Made by a program: the position numbers and the translations under genes
Part shown: in pieces, positions 16,888 through 24,781 of the stretch
Position numbering within the stretch: position 1 is the stretch's first letter
Layout of the letters: every line of letters starts with the position of its first letter
Notes under the pieces: generated by a model
What the model was told of the DNA's origin: nothing
Seen by the model: only the letters and a program-made list of their open reading frames with translations
Databases searched by the model: none
Origin: Yoonia sp035117555
Lineage (GTDB): Bacteria; Pseudomonadota; Alphaproteobacteria; Rhodobacterales; Rhodobacteraceae
Direction: 5' to 3'
DNA: 64,000 bases
Assembly: GCF_035117555.1 (NCBI RefSeq)
Contig: NZ_JAYKPK010000005.1
Span: forward strand, 186,001-250,000

Positions 16888-17463
16888 TCAGATCAGGCGG
16901 ACTTTGGTGCCGACAGGGGCGCGTTCGTAAATCTCGGCGATCTGTTCATTGTAAAGACCGATACAGCCATTCGACGACCGACGCCCGATCTTGCGCGTAT
17001 CCTGCGTGCCGTGGATACGGTAATATTGCCAGGACAGATACAGCGCATGCGAGCCCATTGGATTCTCTGGATCGCCACCGGGAATAAGCGCTGGCCATTC
17101 CGGATTGCGTTCGCGCATCGCCGGTGTCGGTGCCCAGCTTGGCGCGACGCGTTTGTCGATCACCTCGGTATATCCGGTCCGGGTCAGGTCATCGGACAAG
17201 GGCACAGAGGTCGGATAAATCCGCATATCGCCATCGGGGGTCCAATGCTGCAGGAACATCGATTTCGTATCCGCAAGGATCGCACCGACGCCGATGGCAT
17301 CGAAGTGATCGCGCCATTCATGCACGCGGAAAGCGGCGATATTGCGATCCACCGGGGCTTGCTGGGTCTGGGCGCGCAGCACGGCAGGTGTGAACAAAGC
17401 GGCAGCACCCGCCCCAAGCAGGATCGCACGACGTGACGGGGACATAAACTTTTTGTTTTGCAT
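16888..17463 (-). CDS. L,D-transpeptidase, YkuD domain
   Basis: A 191-residue exported protein with a Tat-like leader (SRRAILLGAGAAALF). The catalytic YkuD motif is seen as IHGTQDTRKIGRRSSNGCIGLYN with the nucleophile cysteine in SNGCIG and the histidine in the HGT segment. Such enzymes make 3-3 peptidoglycan cross-links or anchor lipoproteins to the wall. A second member lies 134 bases upstream on the same strand and may be co-transcribed. The DsbA-family gene follows after 29 bases, which would fit oxidative protection of the active-site cysteine, though this is inferred. Confidence 0.88.
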   Translation of the reverse strand: MQNKKFMSPSRRAILLGAGAAALFTPAVLRAQTQQAPVDRNIAAFRVHEWRDHFDAIGVGAILADTKSMFLQHWTPDGDMRIYPTSVPLSDDLTRTGYTEVIDKRVAPSWAPTPAMRERNPEWPALIPGGDPENPMGSHALYLSWQYYRIHGTQDTRKIGRRSSNGCIGLYNEQIAEIYERAPVGTKVRLI

Positions 17464-17597
17464 GATGAGCCTCTTTTATCTTTGACGCAGATATTACGGA
17501 TTCTGCCTGAGTTGGGTAGTGCTTAGCTGTCAGGACAATTTATTACCATGAAACCTTGGCAGGTTTGCAACGCTACACGCAGATTTGAACGGCCTGA

Positions 17598-18221
17598 TCA
17601 GGTGCTGGCGTAAAGATAGACACGCGTCTGCACAGACACCCGATCATAGAGATCAATGATCTGGTCATTCACCAATCGCGCACAGCCGTTCGACACCGCC
17701 TGCCCGATGGTTTCCGGGCGGTTGGTGCCATGGATGCGCAGCATCGTATCACCGCGATCCGCCTGATAAAGATAAAGCGCCCTTGCCCCCAACGGGTTAT
17801 CTGGCCCACCGGGCAGACCGTCGCGCAGCGGCGCATAATGTGTGGGATCACGCGCGATCATCGCCGGTGTCGGCCGCCACGATGGCCAGGCGCGCTTTGC
17901 CCCGACAAAGAACCGCCCCGCCTCGTAAAGACCGGGCCTGCCGATGCCAACATCATAGCGGATCGCCCGATTCCCCGGCAACGTCCAGTAAAGCGCAAAT
18001 TCCGATGGCGCGACGTGGATTTCATAGGGGGGAAACCCGGCATAGACCGGCACCTCGCGCGGTTGCAGCGCAGGTGGCGACAGGTCAACAAGACGGTCCA
18101 GATCCGCAAAAGACTGACCAAAAGCCGGACCAGCCAGCGCGGCAGCGGCCCCTGTCATCATGAAATGGCGTCGTTTCAAGGGATCTCGCTTTCGGCTGAC
18201 GGGGTATTCCGGCCCATGCAT
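17598..18221 (-). CDS. L,D-transpeptidase, YkuD domain, second copy
   Basis: A 207-residue paralogue of the downstream protein, with the same core order: YTLPGNRAIRYDVGIGRPG-like beta strands, AWPSWRPTPAMI, LGARALYLYQ, LRIHGTNRPETIG and the nucleophile SNGCARL. The leader carries a Tat-type KRRHF before a hydrophobic stretch (TGAAAALAGPAFG). The start is uncertain: ATG at 18221 gives 15 residues before the Tat motif, while a TTG at 18176 would give MKRRHFMM and a more usual leader length. Tandem members suggest division of labour in cell-wall cross-linking. Confidence 0.85.
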   Translation of the reverse strand: MHGPEYPVSRKRDPLKRRHFMMTGAAAALAGPAFGQSFADLDRLVDLSPPALQPREVPVYAGFPPYEIHVAPSEFALYWTLPGNRAIRYDVGIGRPGLYEAGRFFVGAKRAWPSWRPTPAMIARDPTHYAPLRDGLPGGPDNPLGARALYLYQADRGDTMLRIHGTNRPETIGQAVSNGCARLVNDQIIDLYDRVSVQTRVYLYAST

Positions 18222-18362
18222 TGCATATCGGACGGCGGATGGCAGTCACAAAGCATTGACCGGGACATATTCTGCCAAAAATCCTGGGCGCGTTTACAGG
18301 ATCTTAAGTGAAGGCAGCGCATAAGCTGATGAATTGCCATCAGCGATGAAGGATGCTGCACC

Positions 18363-18650
18363 ATGACGGCCACACCCGCGACATTTGTCTTGCCCGCCGC
18401 GCTGACGTTTGACGCCTGCGACGACCTCTATTCTGTCTTGCTGAAATCACAGGGCGCGGATCTGGTCCTTGACGGCAGCCATGTCACCCGGATCAGCGGG
18501 CTGGCCGCGCAATTGCTGGCCACCGCCAGTATGACCTGGGCCCTGGCGGGCCGCCATCTGACGATTGCCAATCCATCAGGCGATCTGCGGCGGGGGCTGG
18601 AAATTCTGGCGCTCTGGCCGCTGCCGCAGCAGAATGCGGGGGCCGTCTGA
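18363..18650 (+). CDS. STAS-domain protein heading the chemotaxis operon
   Basis: A 95-residue single STAS domain (VLPAALTFDACDDLYSVLL, DLVLDGSHVTRISGLAAQLL). STAS proteins of the anti-anti-sigma type bind partner kinases, and a serine or threonine is normally phosphorylated at the position after the DxSxxxxIxS stretch; here DGSHVTRISGLAAQ keeps Ser residues there. The stop overlaps the next ATG by one base (TGATG), so it is translationally coupled to cheY. Its role inside a chemotaxis operon is not established; it may modulate CheA signalling or localisation. Confidence 0.8.
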   Translation: MTATPATFVLPAALTFDACDDLYSVLLKSQGADLVLDGSHVTRISGLAAQLLATASMTWALAGRHLTIANPSGDLRRGLEILALWPLPQQNAGAV

Positions 18651-19021
18651 TGGCGACGCGCATCCTTGCGATTGACGATTCGCGGACCATCCGGACGCTG
18701 CTGACCCAGACCCTGCAGAATGCCGGGTTCGAGGTGACGACCGCTGTCGACGGCGTCGAAGGCGTGCTGAAATTCCAGCAGGACGATGCCGATCTGGTGA
18801 TCACCGACGTGAACATGCCGAACAAGGACGGCTTCGGCGTGATCGAGGACATCCGCAACGGCCCGACCAACTGCACAGTGCCGGTTCTGGTCCTGACCAC
18901 GGAAAGCGGCGCCGCCTTGAAAGACCGCGCGCGCAAGGCCGGTGCGACGGGCTGGATCGTCAAACCCTTTGACGACGACACATTGATTGCCGTGATCCGC
19001 CGCCTGACAGGGGCCGCATGA
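18650..19021 (+). CDS. cheY: Chemotaxis response regulator
   Basis: A 123-residue single receiver domain. All conserved receiver residues are present: the acidic pair in ILAIDDSRT, the phospho-acceptor in VITDVNMP, the threonine in VLTTES and the lysine in IVKPFD. It should be phosphorylated by the CheA encoded next and act on the flagellar motor or as a phosphate sink; a second receiver gene follows at 22411. It overlaps both neighbours. Confidence 0.9.
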   Translation: MATRILAIDDSRTIRTLLTQTLQNAGFEVTTAVDGVEGVLKFQQDDADLVITDVNMPNKDGFGVIEDIRNGPTNCTVPVLVLTTESGAALKDRARKAGATGWIVKPFDDDTLIAVIRRLTGAA

Positions 19022-21057
19022 TGACCGGCGATACAGCGATGCGCGATGTGTTTTTCGAGGAATGCGAAGATCTGATCGCCGCCCTGTCCGAAGGCCTGAC
19101 CGCCATGCATGACGGCCACACCGATGATGAAACGGTCAATGCGGTCTTCCGCGCCGTCCATTCTGTCAAAGGGGCGGCAGGTGCCTTCGCGCTGGATGAT
19201 CTTGTCAGCTTTGCGCATCGGTTTGAAACCGTGCTGGATGCGGTCCGGTCCCATCGTCTGTCGCTTGATGACCGGCTGCTGCATGTGCTGCAGCGGTCGG
19301 GTGACGTGCTTGCGGATCTGATCGACTCTGCCCGCGACGACCAGCCCGCAAATGCAGCGCAGGTTGACCCAGTTCTGGCGCAATTGCAGTCCTTTCTGGG
19401 CGACACCCCCCAAGCGACCGAAGAATTCGTGTTCGAGGCTGTGACGCTGTCGTTTGATCCCCCCCCGCAACCGGCATCAACGCATATCGTGTCATTCAGA
19501 CCCAGCACGGCATTTTATACCAGTGGCAATGATCCTGTGCTGATCATCAACGCCCTGTGCGCGCTTGGCCCGGCACGCGTCACAGTGGATACGGCGCACC
19601 TGCCGCCGACGCTGGACGCATTGCGCTGGCAGGACGGTTTGCTAGGCTGGCAGGTCGAGGTGGATGGCCTCGCGACCGACCTGCCGATCCTTGAGATATT
19701 TCAATTCGTCGATGACCTGTGTGCTTTGCATATCGCCCTGCGCGACGATACCAGCCCCGGCGACCCGACGCAGACAGAACCCGCGCCGCGTCCCGACACG
19801 CAGTCCGAGGCGACAGACCGGAGCAGTAAACGCCCTGCAACATCGCTGCGGGTTGATCCCGAAAGGGTGGACCGGCTGATCAACGCCGTTGGCGAATTGA
19901 TCATCAATCAATCGGTGATCTCGCAACGCCTTCAAGAGGCGCATTTGCCCAATACGGCGGAATTGTTTTCCGATCTGGACGATTACAAACTGCTGGCGCG
20001 CGAAATTCAGGAAGGCGTGATGGCGATCCGCGCACAGCCGGTCAAGCCGCTGTTCCAGCGGATGTTGCGCATCGCCCGAGAGGCGGCGGATGTCACCGGC
20101 AAACTGGTCGAATTCACCACTGATGGCGATGCGACGGAAGTGGACAAAACCGTCGTCGAACGGCTTGCCGATCCGCTGACACATATGATCCGCAACGCGA
20201 TCGACCATGGTATTGAAACGCCCGAAAAACGTGTCGCGGCGGGCAAGCCGCGGCATGGCAATCTGCGCCTGTCGGCACGGCAACGCTCTGGCAGCATCGT
20301 GATCGAAATTGCCGATGACGGCGCGGGCCTTGATCGCCCGCGCATCCGCGATATCGCCATTTCAAAAGGTCTGATCGCCGAAGACGCACAATTGACCGAG
20401 ACTGAAATCGATCACCTGCTGTTTGCCCCGGGCTTTTCAACGGCGAAGGCTGTGACAAATCTGTCGGGCCGCGGTGTCGGGATGGATGTGGTCAAAACCA
20501 CGATCACCGCCCTTGGCGGCCGGGTCGCCATTGCCAGCGTCACGGGGCAAGGCACCACCTTCGCGATCACCTTGCCTCTGACGCTCGCCGTGATGGACGG
20601 GATGATCATCAATCTTGGCGGGCAAACCATGGTTGTCCCGATTGCCAGCATTCTGGAAACGATACGCCCAAAATCCGCTGATCTGTCCCAGATCGGGCTG
20701 AATACCACGCTCCTGCGGATCCGCGGCGAATATGTGCCCGTGATTGATCTGGCCGAACGGATGGGGCACGCAACGCCGCCTCGCGACATGACCGAAAGGG
20801 TGCTGTTGCTGATCCAGACCGACAGCATGCCGCAATGCGCCCTGGCCGTGGACGATATCTTTGACCAACGTCAGGTCGTCGTCAAAAGCATGCAGGGCAA
20901 TTACGGCGAAATCACCGGCATTTCCGGTGCAACAATTCTGGGCGACGGCAAAATCGCCTTGATCATCGACCCAGAGGCCGTCGCCCAAGGCAACAGCAGC
21001 TATCCCATCACCACCGGCCACCCCAGAAAGGATGTTTCTTATGTCGCAACTTGCTGA
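19018..21057 (+). CDS. cheA: Chemotaxis histidine kinase
   Basis: A 679-residue CheA. The HPt domain has the phosphorylated histidine at residue 48 (AVHSVKGAAGAF). After a variable linker comes dimerisation helix P3 (LRVDPERVDRLINAVGELIINQSV), then the ATPase P4 domain with N-box HMIRNAIDHGIE, G1 DDGAGL and G2 RGVGMDVVK, then the CheW-like P5 domain (MIINLGGQTMVVPIASILETI). It reads receptor state through CheW and phosphorylates CheY. Two ATGs, 19018 and 19021, are possible; the first overlaps the cheY stop. The 3' end overlaps cheW by 17 bases. Confidence 0.95.
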   Translation: MMTGDTAMRDVFFEECEDLIAALSEGLTAMHDGHTDDETVNAVFRAVHSVKGAAGAFALDDLVSFAHRFETVLDAVRSHRLSLDDRLLHVLQRSGDVLADLIDSARDDQPANAAQVDPVLAQLQSFLGDTPQATEEFVFEAVTLSFDPPPQPASTHIVSFRPSTAFYTSGNDPVLIINALCALGPARVTVDTAHLPPTLDALRWQDGLLGWQVEVDGLATDLPILEIFQFVDDLCALHIALRDDTSPGDPTQTEPAPRPDTQSEATDRSSKRPATSLRVDPERVDRLINAVGELIINQSVISQRLQEAHLPNTAELFSDLDDYKLLAREIQEGVMAIRAQPVKPLFQRMLRIAREAADVTGKLVEFTTDGDATEVDKTVVERLADPLTHMIRNAIDHGIETPEKRVAAGKPRHGNLRLSARQRSGSIVIEIADDGAGLDRPRIRDIAISKGLIAEDAQLTETEIDHLLFAPGFSTAKAVTNLSGRGVGMDVVKTTITALGGRVAIASVTGQGTTFAITLPLTLAVMDGMIINLGGQTMVVPIASILETIRPKSADLSQIGLNTTLLRIRGEYVPVIDLAERMGHATPPRDMTERVLLLIQTDSMPQCALAVDDIFDQRQVVVKSMQGNYGEITGISGATILGDGKIALIIDPEAVAQGNSSYPITTGHPRKDVSYVATC

Positions 21058-21508
21058 ACTGAAACAAAGCGATCGGCTTGAATTCGTTACCCTGGTCGCA
21101 GGTGGACAAAACTTTTGCATCGAGATCACACAGATCCGCGAAATCAGGCGCTGGACGCCGGTCACCGTTCTGCCGCATTCACCGGATCACGTTCTGGGCG
21201 TGATCAACCTGCGCGGCGCCGTCATACCGATCATCGACCTTGCCGCGAAACTCGGCTTTCCCAAGATTCAACCGTCGGAACGGCATGTGATCATCATCAT
21301 CGCCGTCGAGGATCGGATCATCGGTCTGCTGGTCGAATCCGTATCGGAAATCCTCGGGATTGATGCCGACAACCTGCGCGAAACACCGCGCGGGCCGGAA
21401 GATACGACCACCCGCGCTATTCTGGGCATTATTCCGTTAGGCGATGACATGACAAAGGTGATCAGCCTGCAGGCCTTGCTGGCACCGGCCAGTCCGGTGG
21501 CAGCATGA
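21041..21508 (+). CDS. cheW: Chemotaxis coupling protein
   Basis: A 155-residue CheW-like domain protein: LEFVTLVAGGQNFCIEITQIREI, HVLGVINLRGAVIPIIDLAAKLG, VEDRIIGLLVESVSEIL. It links chemoreceptors to CheA. ATG 21041 is preferred over the in-frame ATG at 21032 because AAAGGATG lies eight bases before the former. It overlaps the end of cheA and, by ATGA, the start of cheR. No chemoreceptor gene is in the window. Confidence 0.92.
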   Translation: MSQLAELKQSDRLEFVTLVAGGQNFCIEITQIREIRRWTPVTVLPHSPDHVLGVINLRGAVIPIIDLAAKLGFPKIQPSERHVIIIIAVEDRIIGLLVESVSEILGIDADNLRETPRGPEDTTTRAILGIIPLGDDMTKVISLQALLAPASPVAA

Positions 21509-22407
21509 CTGTCGCGCAACCTGCCGCCGGGGCTGACCAGATCCCCGGGGATTACCATTTCACCGATGCTGACTTTCAGACCATCGCCGCGATTGCGCAT
21601 AAACGCTACGGGTTGCATTTGCAGGCATCGAAAAAACCACTGGTCTATTCGCGCCTGACCAAGCGATTGCGCGCCCTTGGCCTGCCGCATTTTGAAAGCT
21701 ATTGCGCCTTGTTGTCCGACGCGCAGGATCAGGACGAACATGCGCATCTTCTGTCAGCCTTGACAACGAATGTGACCCATTTTTTCCGCGAAAGACATCA
21801 CTTCACCTATCTGCGCGAAAAAATTCTGCCCGCTCTGATCCAAAGCGCGAAAGGTGGCAATGCCGTGCGGATCTGGTCATCCGCCTGTTCGGCAGGCCAG
21901 GAGGCTTATTGCATCGCAGCGATGATCCGCGATGCCTGCCCAGAGGCAGGCCGGCTCGACATCAAAGTGCTGGCAACCGATGTCGACCCGCAGATCATCC
22001 AAAAGGCAAGGCGCGGTCATTACGACCCGGATCAGGCAGATGCGATCCCGCAGGAATACCAATCCTTGATGATCGAGGGTGCAGTGACCGCATCCGGGTT
22101 TCAGATCAAGGCGGAGCTGCGGAGCCTTGTCACCTTTGGTGAGGTGAACCTGATCGCCGACTGGCCAATGCGCCGCCGTTTTGATGTCATATTCTGCCGC
22201 AACGCCGCCATCTATTTTGACAAGGATACCCAGACCCGGCTTTGGCAGCGGTTTGCCGATGTGCTGAACGACGGCGGACATCTGATGATTGGCCATTCCG
22301 AACGCCTGACCGGGCCCGCCGAGGCGCATTTTCGCAGCGCCGGGATCACCACCTACCAAAGATTGCCCCGTGCCACTGGCCGTCAACCTGTTGAAATCAA
22401 GGATTGA
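21505..22407 (+). CDS. cheR: Chemoreceptor glutamate methyltransferase
   Basis: A 300-residue CheR. The N-terminal helical domain (FQTIAAIAHKRYGLHLQASKKPLVYSRL) is followed by the SAM-binding domain with LTTNVTHFFRERHHF, VRIWSSACSAGQEAYCIAAMI, VLATDVDPQIIQKARRGHY and FDVIFCRNAAIYFDKDTQ. It methylates receptor glutamates in adaptation, opposing CheB. It is coupled to cheW by an ATGA overlap. The substrate-binding and SAM-binding residues look intact. Confidence 0.93.
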   Translation: MTVAQPAAGADQIPGDYHFTDADFQTIAAIAHKRYGLHLQASKKPLVYSRLTKRLRALGLPHFESYCALLSDAQDQDEHAHLLSALTTNVTHFFRERHHFTYLREKILPALIQSAKGGNAVRIWSSACSAGQEAYCIAAMIRDACPEAGRLDIKVLATDVDPQIIQKARRGHYDPDQADAIPQEYQSLMIEGAVTASGFQIKAELRSLVTFGEVNLIADWPMRRRFDVIFCRNAAIYFDKDTQTRLWQRFADVLNDGGHLMIGHSERLTGPAEAHFRSAGITTYQRLPRATGRQPVEIKD

Positions 22408-22410
22408 ACC

Positions 22411-22797
22411 ATGAGTCTGAAAGATAGTTTACGCGTCATGATCGTGGATGACATGGGTGTCAGCCGTGGCCTTCTTGTGCAGGCGATCGAAGAAATGGGC
22501 ATCTGGAAAAATCAGGCGGAAAATGACGGGCGCGCCGCGCTGAACAAATTGATTGCCGATCCGGTCCACCTTGTCTTGTCGGATTACAACATGCCGGGGA
22601 TGGATGGTCTGGAATTGCTGCAGGCCTTGCGGCAACATCAGCCGACGGCGCGGATCGGGTTCATTCTTGTGACTGGCAACCCGACCCCTGACATTGTCGC
22701 AAGGGGCAAGGCGCTGGGATTGAACAACATGATCAAAAAGCCCTTTTCGACCGCGAGCCTGAAGCAATGCATCGAAAGTGTCGTGGGCCGCCTATGA
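22411..22797 (+). CDS. cheY: Chemotaxis response regulator, second receiver
   Basis: A 128-residue receiver domain. The acidic pair (MIVDDMGVSR), phospho-acceptor (LVLSDYNMPGMDG), threonine (ILVTGN) and lysine (IKKPFS) are all present, so it should accept phosphate from CheA. It differs from the first cheY in sequence and is three bases downstream of cheR. Which of the two drives the motor cannot be told. It ends in an ATGA overlap with the next gene. Confidence 0.88.
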   Translation: MSLKDSLRVMIVDDMGVSRGLLVQAIEEMGIWKNQAENDGRAALNKLIADPVHLVLSDYNMPGMDGLELLQALRQHQPTARIGFILVTGNPTPDIVARGKALGLNNMIKKPFSTASLKQCIESVVGRL

Positions 22798-23153
22798 AAA
22801 AGGCACCCATCGCACCACCGTCAGACCTTTATGCCCTGCTCGGCAATACCGGCACGGCGCTGCGCCGGATCAGCGCGGTGATCGCGCGACTGGAAGACGC
22901 ATCTTTAGAGCAGATCACCGGCGGTGCGGACAGTCACCGCGCAGATCAGGCGCTTCAGGATTTTGATCTGGTGCAGCAATCATTATCGGATCTGGCCGCT
23001 TTGCTGGATGACTTAGGCCGGTCGGGCTTGCCCGCAGCGCCACAAGATCAACAGGCTCTGATCGCCCAGATGCGGCTGGCGTGGTTGCGCGACATTATCG
23101 GCGGCACCGCACCCACGCCTGATCGCGGCAGCGCCCGGATCGCAATTTTCTGA
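22794..23153 (+). CDS. Small CheT/CheZ-like protein with a DXXXQ motif
   Basis: A 119-residue, mostly helical protein with no domain that I can name with certainty. Residues 56-62 read QDFDLVQ and the motif D58-L-V-Q-Q62 fits DXXXQ, the phosphatase motif of CheZ, where it occurs as QDFQDLTGQ. A protein of similar size with this motif, CheT, is encoded in alphaproteobacterial chemotaxis operons and binds CheR. Position between a cheY and cheB, with ATGA coupling to cheY, supports a chemotaxis function. The assignment is inferred from motif and context. Confidence 0.65.
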   Translation: MKKAPIAPPSDLYALLGNTGTALRRISAVIARLEDASLEQITGGADSHRADQALQDFDLVQQSLSDLAALLDDLGRSGLPAAPQDQQALIAQMRLAWLRDIIGGTAPTPDRGSARIAIF

Positions 23154-23235
23154 TGGCCCGGTGCGCGCCTTGGTATCCGTTTCAACCAGCCCGCTGCCGG
23201 GGCAGCGTGGCAGCCATGCAAGGAAGGATCAGACC

Positions 23236-24222
23236 ATGCGGATCTTGATTGCACATCGTTCCGCAATGGCGTTGCACAAGCTCCAACAGCGGCTTGGACA
23301 GGGCGAGGTTGAGATTGTGCGGGCCGCCACAGCCCTGACAGAGGTCTATGATTTTGCCGAACATCATGCCCCAGATTGCGTCGTCTTGCCGGTCGAGATG
23401 GCCAATTGCGATGAATTTGAATTGCTGGCCACCCTGCTGCGGATCCTTGGGATCGGTTGCGTCATTCTTCAGTCGGACAGCAATCAGGCATTGCCCGCTG
23501 CGGCCATCACCGCAAACCCCGGTATCCGGTTGCTTGCTGCCGATGCCTCTGACGCGACGCTGTTTGCCGCCCTTGGCCGGACGCAGGCTGAACAACGCCC
23601 GCAGATCGCGAGCCCACATCCCGCGTCCACGCAGCAGGCAGACCCGCGCCGGGTCATTCTGATCGGATCATCCACCGGCGGGATTGACGCGCTGATGCAG
23701 GTCCTGCGCCATTTTCATCCCACGACACCGCCTGCCGTGATCGTCCAGCACACCGGTGCCAATTTTTCCGACAGCCTGATCCGCTTGCTCGGGACTGCGA
23801 CCAAGGCCAAGGTAACCGCCGCAACCCAGAATGCGATCCTGCAGACCGGCCATATCTATGTGGCGACGGGCGACAGCCACCACGTCCGGCTGATCGAGGG
23901 GGTGCCACCGCGAATCCGCCTTGATCAGGCGATGCGTATCTCGGGTCACCGGCCATCGGTGGATGCTTTGTTTCACTCGGCCACCGGATTTGCACAGCAT
24001 GTGACGGCGGCAATCCTGACGGGCATGGGCCGCGATGGCGCAGATGGGCTGGCCGCCCTACGCGCGGCGGGCGCGCGCACCATCGGGCAGGACGCGGCGA
24101 CATCGGTCGTTTACGGCATGCCGCGGGTGGCAAAATCGCTGGGCGGTGTGGAAACTGAGCTGCCAATCCAGAAAATCGGCCCTGCCCTCGTGCAACTGGC
24201 CATGCAACGGAAACGCCGCTGA
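23236..24222 (+). CDS. cheB: Chemoreceptor methylesterase with a degenerate receiver
   Basis: A 328-residue CheB. The C-terminal esterase domain (about residues 138-328) keeps its triad: Ser146 (IGSSTGGI), His172 (VIVQHTG) and Asp267 (TGMGRDGADG). The N-terminal receiver is eroded: the acidic pair is HR (ILIAHRSA), the phospho-acceptor position is proline (VVLPVEM, Pro52), and no KP lysine is seen. Phosphorylation by CheA should therefore be impossible. ATG 23236 with AGGAAGGATC is preferred over 23161. It overlaps cheD by one base. Receptor deamidase/methylesterase activity probably persists with other control. Confidence 0.9.
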   Translation: MRILIAHRSAMALHKLQQRLGQGEVEIVRAATALTEVYDFAEHHAPDCVVLPVEMANCDEFELLATLLRILGIGCVILQSDSNQALPAAAITANPGIRLLAADASDATLFAALGRTQAEQRPQIASPHPASTQQADPRRVILIGSSTGGIDALMQVLRHFHPTTPPAVIVQHTGANFSDSLIRLLGTATKAKVTAATQNAILQTGHIYVATGDSHHVRLIEGVPPRIRLDQAMRISGHRPSVDALFHSATGFAQHVTAAILTGMGRDGADGLAALRAAGARTIGQDAATSVVYGMPRVAKSLGGVETELPIQKIGPALVQLAMQRKRR

Positions 24223-24749
24223 TGGAGAATGTGACCACCTGTCCGCTGACGATCACGGTTGTGCAGGGCGATTTCGCCGTATCGGCAGACCCCGCCGTCA
24301 TGATGTCGACCGTCCTTGGGTCTTGCGTGGCCGTCTGCCTGTTTGACAGCCAGAAAAGGGTTGGCGGCATGAACCATTTTCTGCTGGCAACCGGCGGTGA
24401 CGCCGACACAGAAGATCTGAAATATGGCGTCAACGCGATGGAGCTTTTGATCAACCGGATATTGCAGATCGGCGGCGACCGGCGCAGGCTTCAGGCAAAG
24501 GTTTTTGGCGGCGCGCGGATGACAATTCACGCCCGCGACATTGGTCAGTCCAATGCCGACTTCGCCATGGAGTTTCTGGACCGCGAAGGCATCGCCTGTC
24601 TGAGCCAAAGCGTCGGCGGCACCCTGGCGCGCCGCGTCCAGTTTGTGCCCACAACGGGGGCCGCGAGGCAAATGCAGATCGCTGGCGCACCGCCTGCGCC
24701 AACCATCATTGCGCCACCACGCCCCGCGCCAGATATCACGTTGTTCTGA
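24222..24749 (+). CDS. cheD: Chemoreceptor glutamine deamidase
   Basis: A 175-residue CheD. The catalytic Cys-His-Thr set is seen in STVLGSCVAVCLFD (Thr and Cys) and GGMNHFLL (His). AKVFGGARM and GQSNADFAMEFL are also family-typical. It deamidates receptor glutamines and, with CheC-type partners elsewhere, tunes adaptation. It is the last gene of the operon, followed 32 bases later by the convergent acyl-CoA synthetase. The C-terminal 25 residues are alanine/proline-rich and not conserved. Confidence 0.92.
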   Translation: MENVTTCPLTITVVQGDFAVSADPAVMMSTVLGSCVAVCLFDSQKRVGGMNHFLLATGGDADTEDLKYGVNAMELLINRILQIGGDRRRLQAKVFGGARMTIHARDIGQSNADFAMEFLDREGIACLSQSVGGTLARRVQFVPTTGAARQMQIAGAPPAPTIIAPPRPAPDITLF

Positions 24750-24781
24750 TGCGGAATCTGTTCAGCCCCTGCATCTGGCCG

